From Oegoconia quadripuncta (lineage: Eukaryota; Arthropoda; Insecta; Lepidoptera; Autostichidae), in assembly GCA_949316235.1 (NCBI GenBank), contig OX438747.1:36223601-36287600 (forward strand): DNA of 64,000 bases. The letters are read 5' to 3'. The position numbers and the translations under genes were made by a program. Below the pieces are notes generated by a model. The model saw only the letters and a list, made by a program, of their open reading frames with translations. It did not search any database and had not been told where the DNA came from. Below are positions 37,961 through 47,761 of this stretch, piece by piece (position 1 is the stretch's first letter; every line of letters begins with the position of its first letter).

Positions 37961-40900
37961 TGGGCATTCACAGGATCCTCCAGGCGAATATCAACCACTG
38001 CGCCGGGGCGCAGGACCTCCTCCTGCAATCCATGGCGCAGTGGTCGATAGACGTCGCGGTGGCCGCCGAGCCCTACTACGTCCCCCCCAGTGATAACTGG
38101 GCAGCGGACGTGGACGGCTCGGTGGCCATCATAACTAAAAGAGGGGCAGAGGGCATAATGCCCCCTCCCACCTTGTCGAGGGGCCGAGGCTTTGTGGCGA
38201 TCCGCTGGGGAGAGATATGCCTTATTGGGGTGTATTTCTCCCCCAACAGGAGTCTCGCCGAGTTCGAAGCGTTCCTGGACCAGGTAGGGGCCCTCATTGG
38301 GCAGACCCTACCGTGCCCGGCGCTCGTCGTGGGCGACCTCAACGCCAAGTCATTGGCTTGGGGCTGTCCCGCGACGGATACTCGGGGAGATCTTCTTGCG
38401 GAGTGGGCGACGGCTGCCGGCCTCGTGGTTCTGAACCAGGGGTCGGCCAACACCTGCGTGCGCTGGCAGGGGGGGTCCATCGTGGACGTTTCGTTCACGA
38501 CCCCCGCCGTCGCACGGCGTGTCCGTGAGTGGAGGGTTCTGGAGGATGTGGAGACGTTGTCGGACCATTTGTATGTCCGGTTCGACGTCTCCACAGCCAC
38601 AGAACGCGCGGACACGCGCCGTCGTCCCGACAGCCGAGCCTCGGCCCGATGGGCCTTGTCCAGCCTAAATCGCGAAGCGGTGGAGATTGCTTCCATTGTC
38701 CAGGCCTGGGTAACACCTTCCAGGCCTGTGGAGGTCGAGGTCGAGAGTGAATGGTTCCGGGTCGCGCTGTCGCATATTTGCGACGCGAGCATGACCCGGG
38801 CCAAGCCTCGACCTCCGAAGCGTCAGGTGTACTGGTGGTCTCAGGGGATCGGAGAAATCCGGTCCCGTTGTGTAGCGGTGAGACGCCAGTACACTAGGGC
38901 CCGCCGTAGGCGGGTCCGCGACGTTGACATGGAAGCCCAGCTGTACGGTGCCTATCGAGAGGTTAAGAAGGCCCTACAGCTCTCCATCGCCGACGCGAAG
39001 GCGAGTGCCAGAGCGGAGCTCCTCGAGACTCTAAACCGTGATCCATGGGGGAGGCCGTATAAGATGGTCAGGGGCAAATTACGCCCCTGGTCGCCCCCCC
39101 TGACGGAGAGTCTCGAGCCTCGACTGCTGGAGGAGGTTGTTTCGTCGCTGTTTCCGAACAGGGCGGAACACCTCCCTCCAGCGATGGCGCCCCCGCGACG
39201 TCAAGCTGGCGTCGCGGATGCGAGCGCGGAAGTCGAGGTCCCTCCGGTAACGGAGGGAGAGCTAGGCGCGGCCGTGTTGAGGATGAAATCCAAAAACACG
39301 GCTCCGGGACCCGACGGGGTCCCGGGACGCGTCCTGGCTCTGGCACTGGAGGCCCTCGGGGGGAGATTCCGTGGTCTACTGGACGCCTGTCTTCGATCCG
39401 GCCGTTTTCCAGGAATCTGGAAAATCGGCCGGCTCGTCCTCATCAGGAAAGACGGGCGTCCCGCGGAATCCCCCTCAGCCTACCGTCCGATCGTGCTACT
39501 GGACGAGGTCGACAAGCTCTTTGAGCGCATTATATGCTGTCGCCTCGTCAAGCACCTCCGAGACGTAGGCCCCGATCTGTCCGAACATCAGTTCGGATTC
39601 CGGGAGGGAAGGTCGACCGTCGACGCGGTCGGCCGTGTCAAAGCCCTCTCGGAAGAGGCGGCCGCCCAGGGCGGGGTGTTGCTGGCGGTGTCATTGGACA
39701 TCGCTAACGCCTTTAACACCCTTCCCTGGGCCTGCATTATGGAGGCACTCCGTCATCATAACGTGCCTCCATACCTGCGCCTCATGGTCGGGGCCTACCT
39801 CTCGCAGAGATACGTTGAGTATCCGGTCCGGGACGGTAGGCTGGCAAGGTGGGAAACGTCGTGCGGTGTTCCGCAGGGGTCGGTTTTAGGCCCTCTCCTG
39901 TGGAACGTCGGCTACGACTGGGTGCTGCGGGGCGAGCTCCTTCCCGGAGCAGAGGTCACCTGCTATGCTGATGATACGCTGGTGACCTCCCGGGGGAGCT
40001 CGTACCGAGAAGCGGCACGCCTCGCCACTGTGTCAGTAGCACAGGTGGTGAGGCGCATAAGGATGCTCGGCCTGGAGGTGGCCCTCCATAAGTCCGAGGC
40101 GCTGTGTTTTCACGGCGCCCGGAAGGGGCCACCTCCCGGCGCGAGCATCCAGGTTGGTGGCACTCGAATCGAGGTCAAGCCCGAGATGAGGTATCTCGGA
40201 CTTGTCCTCGACCCGCGCTGGAGTTTCCGTGGGCACTTCGCCCGCCTGGCCCCCCGATTGATCGCGGCATCGGCTGCCTTAAGGCGGCTGATGCCAAACA
40301 TCGGGGGGCCCGAGTCGGCAAGCCGCCGCCTCTACATGGGGGTGGTGCGGTCGATGGCCCTGTACGGGGCCCCGATCTGGGCGGAGACCCTGACGGCCCG
40401 TAGGAATGTCACTCTTCTGAGACGTCCTCAGAGGGTGATGGCCGTCAGCGTCATACGCGGATACCGCACCATCTCTTTTGAGGCGGCGTGCGCATTGGCG
40501 GGCACACCTCCCTGGGACCTGGAGGCGGAGGCCCAGGCGTCACTGTATAAGTGGCGCAAGGACCTCCTCCTCCGGGGCGATCATCCCACTCCAAGGGAGG
40601 TGGAAGTGCGGAAACTCCAGGCTCGGCAGTCCGTGCTGGGGATCTGGGGGGTAAGGCTGGCCTCGCCTGAGGCCGGCCGCCGGACTGTCGAGGCGCTCCG
40701 TCCGGTAATAAGGGACTGGACGGAGCGCATGCGGGGCTCGCTGACCTTCCGCGCGGTGCAGGTTCTCTCAGGCCATGGGTGCTTCGGGAGGTACCTGCAC
40801 CGCATCGCCGGAAGGGAGGCGACCGACGAGTGCCACCATTGTGGCTGCCACGAGGACACGGCGCAGCACACCCTCGAGGAATGCCCAGCTTGGGCGGGGG

Positions 40901-41136
40901 AGCGCCGCGACCTCGTCGCAGCGGTAGGGGACGATCTCTCCTTGCCGGCCGTAGTTAAGGCTATGGTTGGCGACGAGAGGTCGTGGAAAGCGGTCCTCTC
41001 CTTCTGCGAGTGCGTGCTCTTGCAGAAGGAGGCGGCGGAGAGAGAGAGGGAGAACGATCCCTCCTCTCAGCACATCCGCCGCAGACGCACAGGGACCCGG
41101 AGAAGGGCTTATGCCCACCTTCTCCCCCCTACCTAG
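37960..41136 (+). CDS. ORF2 endonuclease-RT (SART-A1)
   Basis: 1,058 residues. The start is the ATG at 37,960 in TGATG; a GTG one codon earlier is not needed. AP-type endonuclease (1 to ~225) with N10, E37, D126, N128, D202 and H203; RT with D580 in SLDIANAFN and D671-D672 in CYADDTLV; C-terminal CCHC motif C958, C961, H970, C975. All catalytic residues are present, so the protein is predicted to be competent to nick TTAGG repeats and copy element RNA. It is also the best candidate RT for the GAG and S elements nearby. Confidence 0.93.
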   Translation: MGIHRILQANINHCAGAQDLLLQSMAQWSIDVAVAAEPYYVPPSDNWAADVDGSVAIITKRGAEGIMPPPTLSRGRGFVAIRWGEICLIGVYFSPNRSLAEFEAFLDQVGALIGQTLPCPALVVGDLNAKSLAWGCPATDTRGDLLAEWATAAGLVVLNQGSANTCVRWQGGSIVDVSFTTPAVARRVREWRVLEDVETLSDHLYVRFDVSTATERADTRRRPDSRASARWALSSLNREAVEIASIVQAWVTPSRPVEVEVESEWFRVALSHICDASMTRAKPRPPKRQVYWWSQGIGEIRSRCVAVRRQYTRARRRRVRDVDMEAQLYGAYREVKKALQLSIADAKASARAELLETLNRDPWGRPYKMVRGKLRPWSPPLTESLEPRLLEEVVSSLFPNRAEHLPPAMAPPRRQAGVADASAEVEVPPVTEGELGAAVLRMKSKNTAPGPDGVPGRVLALALEALGGRFRGLLDACLRSGRFPGIWKIGRLVLIRKDGRPAESPSAYRPIVLLDEVDKLFERIICCRLVKHLRDVGPDLSEHQFGFREGRSTVDAVGRVKALSEEAAAQGGVLLAVSLDIANAFNTLPWACIMEALRHHNVPPYLRLMVGAYLSQRYVEYPVRDGRLARWETSCGVPQGSVLGPLLWNVGYDWVLRGELLPGAEVTCYADDTLVTSRGSSYREAARLATVSVAQVVRRIRMLGLEVALHKSEALCFHGARKGPPPGASIQVGGTRIEVKPEMRYLGLVLDPRWSFRGHFARLAPRLIAASAALRRLMPNIGGPESASRRLYMGVVRSMALYGAPIWAETLTARRNVTLLRRPQRVMAVSVIRGYRTISFEAACALAGTPPWDLEAEAQASLYKWRKDLLLRGDHPTPREVEVRKLQARQSVLGIWGVRLASPEAGRRTVEALRPVIRDWTERMRGSLTFRAVQVLSGHGCFGRYLHRIAGREATDECHHCGCHEDTAQHTLEECPAWAGERRDLVAAVGDDLSLPAVVKAMVGDERSWKAVLSFCECVLLQKEAAERERENDPSSQHIRRRRTGTRRRAYAHLLPPT

Positions 41137-41480
41137 CGAGGCTGGGTGGTGACTCGGGGGGGTCACCACCCTCACGCAAGCCTCGCGAGAAGGCGCGCGT
41201 GGTGTTCCCACGCGCCTTCTTGAGGTGGCTGGACCGGGGGTATTCCTCCCCGCTCCAGCCCAGAGGAGGGCCCGCCGCCGCTGTAGCCATGGCGGCGGGC
41301 ACCGCGCTGGCGTGGCTGCGGACGAATACCAGATGGTACCCGTGGCCACGCCGTCAACGGTGCGCCCGAAGGAACACCCAGGAGTTTTTAGTCGGTAGGC
41401 CGGCACCTTCTGTGCCGGAGTCCGACATAATCCGCCCCCCTCCCCCGAGGAGGGCGGATAAGCATGAGCGTTTCTCCTGG

Positions 41481-41482
<2 letters not shown>
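41137..41482 (+). other. Structured 3'UTR of SART-A1
   Basis: Successive hairpins: GGTGAC/GTCACC (near 41,147); GAAGGCGCGCGTGG with CCACGCGCCTTC (41,189-41,219); GCCGCCGC...GGCGGC (near 41,273); CCGGCAC/GTGCCGG (41,400-41,418); ATCCGCCC/GGGCGGAT (41,430-41,459). The last two and the flanking AGCGTTTCTCCTGG are shared with every S element. The core GGAACACC...GGAGTTTTTAGT lies at 41,371-41,392. Confidence 0.75.
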
Positions 41483-41512
<30 letters not shown>

Positions 41513-41514
<2 letters not shown>

Positions 41515-41596
41515 TTAGGTTAGGTTAGGTTAGGTTAGGTTAGGTTAGGTTAGGTTAGGTTAGGTTAGGTTAGGTTAGGTTAGGTTAGGTTAGGTT
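41513..41596 (+). repeat. Telomere repeat (TTAGG)n
   Basis: 84 bp of near-perfect repeat between SART-A1 and a truncated S copy. Confidence 0.97.
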
Positions 41597-41822
41597 GGGT
41601 CAGCCCAGAGGTGGGCCTGCCGCCGTGTGTTTATGGCGGCGGGCACCGCGCTGGCGTGGCTGCGGACGAATACCAGATGGTACCCGCGGCCACGCCGTCA
41701 ACGGCGCGCGCGAGGAAACACCCAGGAGTTTTTAGTCGGTAGGCCGGCACCTTCAGTGCCGGAGTCCGACATAATTCGCCCCCCTCCCCCGAGGAGGGCG
41801 GATAAGCATGAGCGTTTCTCCT

Positions 41823-41856
<34 letters not shown>
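41597..41856 (+). mobile_element. 5'-truncated S element
   Basis: Only the last ~225 bases of an S element (homology starts at 41,601) plus poly(A) 41,826-41,856. The junction with TTAGG at the left is a clean 5' truncation, typical of incomplete target-primed reverse transcription. This shows that S elements move by the LINE mechanism. Confidence 0.88.
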
Positions 41857-41858
<2 letters not shown>

Positions 41859-41870
41859 TTAGGTTGGGTT
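41857..41870 (+). repeat. Telomere repeat, degenerate
   Basis: GGTTAGGTTGGGTT: one TTAGG followed by a TTGGG variant, directly before the S2 ribozyme. Confidence 0.9.
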
Positions 41871-42028
41871 GGGGTGCGATGTCAGACAACCTCCTCGTGT
41901 GCCTGATGGCTACTTGTCCCCCTGGATACGTCTGGGGGGAACGGTAGTCGTTGGGCCGGTGCACCCTGGGCATCGGTCAACAACTTCCCTTTTAAGGGTT
42001 CTTGTTGACCGATGGCGAATAGTCTGAC
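41871..42028 (+). ncRNA. HDV-like ribozyme, S2
   Basis: P4 GGTCAACAA/TTGTTGACC, CGAA joining segment; other stems as in GAG-A1. Confidence 0.83.
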
Positions 42029-43234
42029 ACCGGGGGGCTCCTCCGCGTGTCCCTCTGGTTTAGCAGAGGGCACTGCGGATGGAGCAGGAGACGCTCCCCT
42101 CCTAGTGGGGGAGTAAGGGTGGGCTCGGTGTGCACTCGCACTGCCGCCGAGCAGGCCTGGGGAGGAGGTTTGGGGTGAACCTCCTACCCCTGGCCACCGC
42201 CGGGCTCGTAATCCGGGACCGCGGCTTTCAGCTGCAGTCCGGGACCGAGGGTCTTGGCTTAACCGCCCGGACCGCGAGGAAGGAAAACCTCTATAAAAAA
42301 CCAGCCCAAGTCTCGGCTCCGAGGCCCGCCTCGGCGCCGAGATGCCCTCGTCGTCCCACTCCCGAAAATTCGTTTTCGGGAGTGGAGCGACTAGGGATGG
42401 TGGAGGGCGAATTCCACCACAGTGGGCTGCGGCGAGGAAGCGGCGCTCCCTGAGGAATGCCCATATGTCCATATGGGCAGGGGACGCCGTGGAATCGTCC
42501 GCAGCACTTGGGCGACCTCTCCTTGACGACTGCAGCTAAGGCTGCGGCCGTCGACGAGAGGTCGCGGGAAGCGGCTTTCTCCCTCTGCTCGCAGGGGGAG
42601 ACGGCGGGAGGGTTGGGGGGGCGGTTTTCCCCCGCCTCCTCTCCGGGCCTCCCGCTGTTGCAGGCCGCTATGGTAGGGGACGACCTCTCTGCTGAGAGGT
42701 CGTAGCCGTGCGGGACGGCCACTCTTTGCCGGCCGCAGCCAGGTTCGAGCTGCGGACGCCAAGGAGAGGCCGTGGAAAGCGGTCCTCTCTCTTTGCGAGG
42801 TCACTCGCAGAGCGAGGGGAGATGCAGCCGCATGGGGGGCCCGGAGGAGAGCTTATCTTTAATGATAGGCGATCCTCTGCCCCCCTACCCTGCGGGGCCG
42901 TGGGTGGCGATCCGGGGGGATCACCGCCCACACATAGGCCCCGCGAGAAGGCGCGCGCGGTGTTTTCCGCGCGCCTTCTAGAGGTGGCTGGACCAGGCGA
43001 TTCCTCCCTGCTCCAGCCCAGAGGTGGGCCTGCCGCCGCTTTGTCCTGGCGGCGGGCACCGCGCTGGCGTGGCTGCGGACGAATACCAGATGGTACCCGC
43101 GGCCACGCCGTCAACGGCGCGCGCGAGGGAACACCCAGGAGTTTTTAGTCGGTAGGCCGGCACCTTCTGTGCCGGAGTCCGACATAATCCGCCCCCCTCC
43201 CCCGAGGAGGGCGGATAAGCATGAGCGTTTCTCC

Positions 43235-43266
<32 letters not shown>
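41871..43266 (+). mobile_element. S2: short non-autonomous element
   Basis: 1,396 bp, poly(A) 43,240-43,266, same plan as S1. It appears practically identical to S3, which starts 1,415 bp later. The 3' hairpin is GAAGGCGCGCGCGG/CCGCGCGCCTTC (42,947-42,978), with C-G where SART-A has T-A. Confidence 0.9.
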
Positions 43267-43268
<2 letters not shown>

Positions 43269-43285
43269 TTAGGTTGGGTTGGGGT
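43267..43285 (+). repeat. Telomere repeat drifting to TTGGG/TTGGGG
   Basis: GGTTAGGTTGGGTTGGGGT, 19 bp: TTAGG, then TTGGG, then TTGGGG before the ribozyme. Confidence 0.9.
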
Positions 43286-43443
43286 GGGGTGCGATGTCAG
43301 ACAACCTCCTCGTGTGCCTGATGGCTACTTGTCCCCCTGGATACGTCTGGGGGGAACGGTAGTCGTTGGGCCGGTGCACCCTGGGCATCGGTCAACAACT
43401 TCCCTTTTAAGGGTTCTTGTTGACCGATGGCGAATAGTCTGAC
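43286..43443 (+). ncRNA. HDV-like ribozyme, S3
   Basis: As in S2. Confidence 0.83.
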
Positions 43444-44649
43444 ACCGGGGGGCTCCTCCGCGTGTCCCTCTGGTTTAGCAGAGGGCACTGCGGATGGAGC
43501 AGGAGACGCTCCCCTCCTAGTGGGGGAGTAAGGGTGGGCTCGGTGTGCACTCGCACTGCCGCCGAGCAGGCCTGGGGAGGAGGTTTGGGGTGAACCTCCT
43601 ACCCCTGGCCACCGCCGGGCTCGTAATCCGGGACCGCGGCTTTCAGCTGCAGTCCGGGACCGAGGGTCTTGGCTTAACCGCCCGGACCGCGAGGAAGGAA
43701 AACCTCTATAAAAAACCAGCCCAAGTCTCGGCTCCGAGGCCCGCCTCGGCGCCGAGATGCCCTCGTCGTCCCACTCCCGAAAATTCGTTTTCGGGAGTGG
43801 AGCGACTAGGGATGGTGGAGGGCGAATTCCACCACAGTGGGCTGCGGCGAGGAAGCGGCGCTCCCTGAGGAATGCCCATATGTCCATATGGGCAGGGGAC
43901 GCCGTGGAATCGTCCGCAGCACTTGGGCGACCTCTCCTTGACGACTGCAGCTAAGGCTGCGGCCGTCGACGAGAGGTCGCGGGAAGCGGCTTTCTCCCTC
44001 TGCTCGCAGGGGGAGACGGCGGGAGGGTTGGGGGGGCGGTTTTCCCCCGCCTCCTCTCCGGGCCTCCCGCTGTTGCAGGCCGCTATGGTAGGGGACGACC
44101 TCTCTGCTGAGAGGTCGTAGCCGTGCGGGACGGCCACTCTTTGCCGGCCGCAGCCAGGTTCGAGCTGCGGACGCCAAGGAGAGGCCGTGGAAAGCGGTCC
44201 TCTCTCTTTGCGAGGTCACTCGCAGAGCGAGGGGAGATGCAGCCGCATGGGGGGCCCGGAGGAGAGCTTATCTTTAATGATAGGCGATCCTCTGCCCCCC
44301 TACCCTGCGGGGCCGTGGGTGGCGATCCGGGGGGATCACCGCCCACACATAGGCCCCGCGAGAAGGCGCGCGCGGTGTTTTCCGCGCGCCTTCTAGAGGT
44401 GGCTGGACCAGGCGATTCCTCCCTGCTCCAGCCCAGAGGTGGGCCTGCCGCCGCTTTGTCCTGGCGGCGGGCACCGCGCTGGCGTGGCTGCGGACGAATA
44501 CCAGATGGTACCCGCGGCCACGCCGTCAACGGCGCGCGCGAGGGAACACCCAGGAGTTTTTAGTCGGTAGGCCGGCACCTTCTGTGCCGGAGTCCGACAT
44601 AATCCGCCCCCCTCCCCCGAGGAGGGCGGATAAGCATGAGCGTTTCTCC

Positions 44650-44684
<35 letters not shown>
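43286..44684 (+). mobile_element. S3: short non-autonomous element
   Basis: 1,399 bp, poly(A) 44,655-44,684. All reading frames equal those of S2; the main visible difference is poly(A) length (30 against 27). Confidence 0.9.
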
Positions 44685-44686
<2 letters not shown>

Positions 44687-44698
44687 TTGGGTTGGGGT
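44685..44698 (+). repeat. Degenerate telomere repeat
   Basis: GGTTGGGTTGGGGT: no canonical TTAGG remains. Confidence 0.85.
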
Positions 44699-44855
44699 GG
44701 GGTGCGATGTCAGACAACCTCCTCGTGTGCCTGATGGCTACTTGTCCCCCTGGATACGTCTGGGGGGAACGGTAGTCGTTGGGCCGGTGCACCCTGGGCA
44801 TCGGTCAACAACTTCCCTTTAAGGGTTCTTGTTGACCGATGGCTAATAGTCTGAC
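44699..44855 (+). ncRNA. HDV-like ribozyme, S4
   Basis: CTAA joining segment as in S1; P4 GGTCAACAA/TTGTTGACC. Confidence 0.82.
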
Positions 44856-46090
44856 GGGGTGGGCTCCTCCGCGTGTCCCTCTGGTTTAGCAGAGGGCACT
44901 GCGGATGGAGCAGGAGACGCTCCCCTCCTAGTGGGGGAGTAAGGGTGGGCTCGGTGTGCACTCGCACTGCCGCCGAGCAGGCCTGGGGAGGAGGTTTGGG
45001 GTGAACCTCCTACCCCTTGCCACCGCCGGGCTCGTAATCCGGGACCGCGGCTTTCAGCTGCAGTCCGGGACCGAGGGTCTTGGCTTAACCGCCCGGACCG
45101 CGAGGAAGGAAAACCTCTATAAAAAACCAGCCCAAGTCTCGGCTCCGAGGCCCGCCTCGGCGCCGAGATGCCCTCGTCGTCCCACTCCTGAAAATTCGTT
45201 TTCGGGAGTGGAGCGACGAGGGATGGTGGAGGGCGAATTCCACCACAGCGGGCTGCGGCGAGGAAGCGGCGCTCCCTGAGGAATGCCCATATGTCCATAT
45301 GGGCAGGGGACGCCGTGGAATCGTCTGCAGCACTTGGGCGACCTCTCCTTGACGACTGCAGCTAAGGCTGCGGCCGTCGACGAGAGGTCGTGGGAAGCGG
45401 CCCTCTCCCTCTGCTCGCAGGGGGAGACGGCGGGAGGGTTGGGGGGGCGGTTTTCCCCCGCCTCCTCTCCGGGCCTCCCGCTGTTGCAGGCCGCTATGGT
45501 AGGGGACGACCTCTCTGCTGAGAGGTCGTAGCCGTGCGGGACGGCCACTCTTTGCCGGCCGCAGCCAGGTTCGAGCTGCGGACGCCAAGGAGAGGCCGTG
45601 GAAAGCGGTCCTCTCTCTTTGCGAGGTCACTCGCAGAGCGAGGGGAGATGCAGCCGCATGGGGGGCACGGAGGAGAGCTTATCTTTAATGATAGGCGATC
45701 CTCTGCCCCCCTACCCTGCGGGGCCGTGGGTGGCGATCCGGGGGGATCACCGCCCACACATAGGCCCCGCGAGAAGGCGCGCGCGGTGTTTTCCGCGCGC
45801 CTTCTAGAGGTGGCTGGACCAGGCGATTCCTCCCTGCTCCAGCCCAGAGGTGGGCCTGCCGCCGCTTTTGTCCTGGCGGCGGGCACCGCGCTGGCGTGGC
45901 TGCGGACGAATACCAGATGGTACCCGCGGCCACGCCGTCAACGGCGCGCGCGAGGGAACACCCAGGAGTTTTTAGTCGGTAGGCCGGCACCTTCTGTGCC
46001 GGAGTCCGACATAATCCGCCCCCCTCCCCCGAGGAGGGCGGATAAGCATGAGCGTTTCTCCTGGTAAAAAAAAAAAAAAAAAAAAAAAAA
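44699..46090 (+). mobile_element. S4: short non-autonomous element
   Basis: 1,392 bp, poly(A) 46,066-46,090. It is closest to S1: both have the CTAA joining segment and a CGGGGTGGGCTC sequence after the ribozyme. One hairpin base differs (CTCCTGAAAATTC for CTCCCGAAAATTC). Confidence 0.9.
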
Positions 46091-46109
46091 GGTTGGGTTG
46101 GGGTGGGGT
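46091..46109 (+). repeat. Degenerate telomere repeat, G-rich
   Basis: GGTTGGGTTGGGGTGGGGT, no TTAGG unit; two GGGGT copies abut the ribozyme. Confidence 0.85.
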
Positions 46110-46267
46110 GGGGTGCGATGTCAGACAACCTCCTCGTGTGCCTGATGGCTACTTGTCCCCCTGGATACGTCTGGGGGGAACGGTAGTCGTTGGGCCGGTG
46201 CACCCTGGGCATCGGTCAACAACTTCCCTTTTAAGGGTTCTTGTTGGCCGATGGCGAATAGTCTGAC
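46110..46267 (+). ncRNA. HDV-like ribozyme, S5
   Basis: P4 is GGTCAACAA with TTGTTGGCC, giving one T-G wobble: an intermediate between the two compensated forms. CGAA joining segment. Confidence 0.82.
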
Positions 46268-46934
46268 ACCGGGGGGCTCCTCCGCGTGTCCTCTGGTTTA
46301 GCAGAGGGCACTGCGGATGGAGCAGGAGACGCTCCCCTCCTAGCGGGGGAGTAAGGGTGGGCTCGGTGTGCACTCGCACTGCCGCCGAGCAGGCCTGGGG
46401 AGGAGGTTAGGGGGAACCTCCTACCCCTTGCCACCGCCGGGCTCGTAATCCGGGACCGCGGCTTTCAGCTGCAGTCCGGGACCGAGGGTCTTGGCCTAAC
46501 CGCCCGGACCGCGAGGAAGGAAAACCTCTATAAAAAACCAGCCCAAGTCTCGGCTCCGAGGCCCGCCTCGGCGCCGAGATGCCCTCGTCGTTCCACTCCC
46601 GAAAATTCGTTTTCGGGAGTGGAGCGGCGGGGGATGGTGGAGGGCGAATTCCACCACAGCGGGCTGCGGCGAGGAAGCGGCGCTCCCTGAGGAATGCCCA
46701 TATATCCATATGGGCAGGGGACGCCGTGAAATCGTCTGCAGCACTTGGGCGACCTCTCCTTGACGACTGCAGCTAAGGCTGCGGCCGTCGACGAGAGGTC
46801 GTGGGAAGCGGCCCTCTCCCTCTGCTCGCAGGGGGGGAGACGGCGGGCGGGCGGAGGGGCGGTGGCGTCAAACGCCGCTCCTCCGGGTCTCCCGCTGTTG
46901 TAGGCCGCTATGGTAGGGGACGACCTCTCTGTTG

Positions 46935-47020
46935 AGGGGCCGTCCCCTGCCACATCATACGGTGGGAAATGCGCTCCTTACCGTGTGGTGTGGTGGGGGA
47001 CGGCCTCTCTGTTGTGGAGA
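46935..47020 (+). repeat. Long imperfect inverted repeat in S5
   Basis: Arms GGCCGTCCCCTGCCAC... and ...GTGTGGTGGGGGACGGCC fold into a stem of about 25 bp. S9 carries the same structure at about 59,340-59,420 with paired changes (CGGT/ACCG in S5, TGGT/ACCA in S9). Confidence 0.7.
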
Positions 47021-47594
47021 GGTCGTAGCCGTGCGGGACGGCCACCCTTTGACGCCCGCAGCCAGGTTTGAGCTGCGGACGCCAAGGGGAGGCCGTGGAA
47101 AGCGGTCCTCTCTCTCTGCGAGGGTCACGCACAGACCTCGCGGAGCGAGGGGAGATGCAGCCGCATGGGGGGCCCGGAGGAGAGCTTATCTTTAATGATA
47201 GGCGATCCTCTGCCCCCCTACCCTGCGGGGCCGTGGGTGGCGATCCGGGGGGATCACCGCCCACACATAGGCCCCGCGAGAAGGCGCGCGCGGTGTTTTC
47301 CGCGCGCCTTCTAGAGGTGGCTGGACCAGGCGATTCCTCCCTGCTCCAGCCCAGAGGTGGGCCTGCCGCCGTTTGTCCTGGCGGCGGGCACCGCGCTGGC
47401 GTGGCTGCGGACGAATACCAGATGGTACCCGCGGCCACGCCGTCAACGGCGCGCGCGAGGGAACACCCAGGAGTTTTTAGTCGGTATGCCGGCACCTTCT
47501 GTGCCGGAGTCCGACATAATCCGCCCCCCTCCCCCGAGGAGGGCGGATAAGCATGAGCGTTTCTCCTGGTAAAAAAAAAAAAAAAAAAAAAAAA

Positions 47595-47603
47595 GGTTGG
47601 GGT
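47595..47603 (+). repeat. Minimal linker GGTTGGGGT
   Basis: Nine bases between poly(A) of S5 and the S6 ribozyme; no TTAGG unit left. Confidence 0.85.
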
Positions 47604-47761
47604 GGGGTGCGATGTCAGACAACCTCCTCGTGTGCCTGATGGCTACTTGTCCCCCTGGATACGTCTGGGGGGAACGGTAGTCGTTGGGCCGGTGCACCCT
47701 GGGCATCGGTCAACAACTTCCCTTTTAAGGGTTCTTGTTGGCCGATGGCGAATAGTCTGAC
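47604..47761 (+). ncRNA. HDV-like ribozyme, S6
   Basis: P4 with the T-G wobble form as in S5; CGAA joining segment. Confidence 0.82.

Larger units (their letters stand above)
34864..41512 (+). mobile_element. SART-A1: complete SART-type telomeric LINE
   Basis: 6,649 bp, close to the ~6.7 kb of Bombyx SART1, and apparently complete: ribozyme 34,864-35,022, 5'UTR to 35,545, ORF1 35,546-37,960, ORF2 37,960-41,136, 3'UTR with hairpins, poly(A) 41,483-41,512. Both ORFs are open, so it may be active. Sense strand equals the TTAGG strand, the orientation known for SART. Confidence 0.93.
46110..47594 (+). mobile_element. S5: short element with extra hairpin
   Basis: 1,485 bp, poly(A) 47,571-47,594. 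About 90 bp longer than S1-S4 because of an added inverted repeat near 46,935-47,015 (GGCCGTCCCC arm with GGGGGACGGCC arm). S9 has the same insertion in diverged form. Confidence 0.88.

Noticed and set aside
42291..42722. Open frames of 100-200 codons on both strands of each S element
   Set aside because: They recur only because the DNA is repeated. Their frames break or shift between S copies by small indels, and they cross hairpins and UTR remnants.
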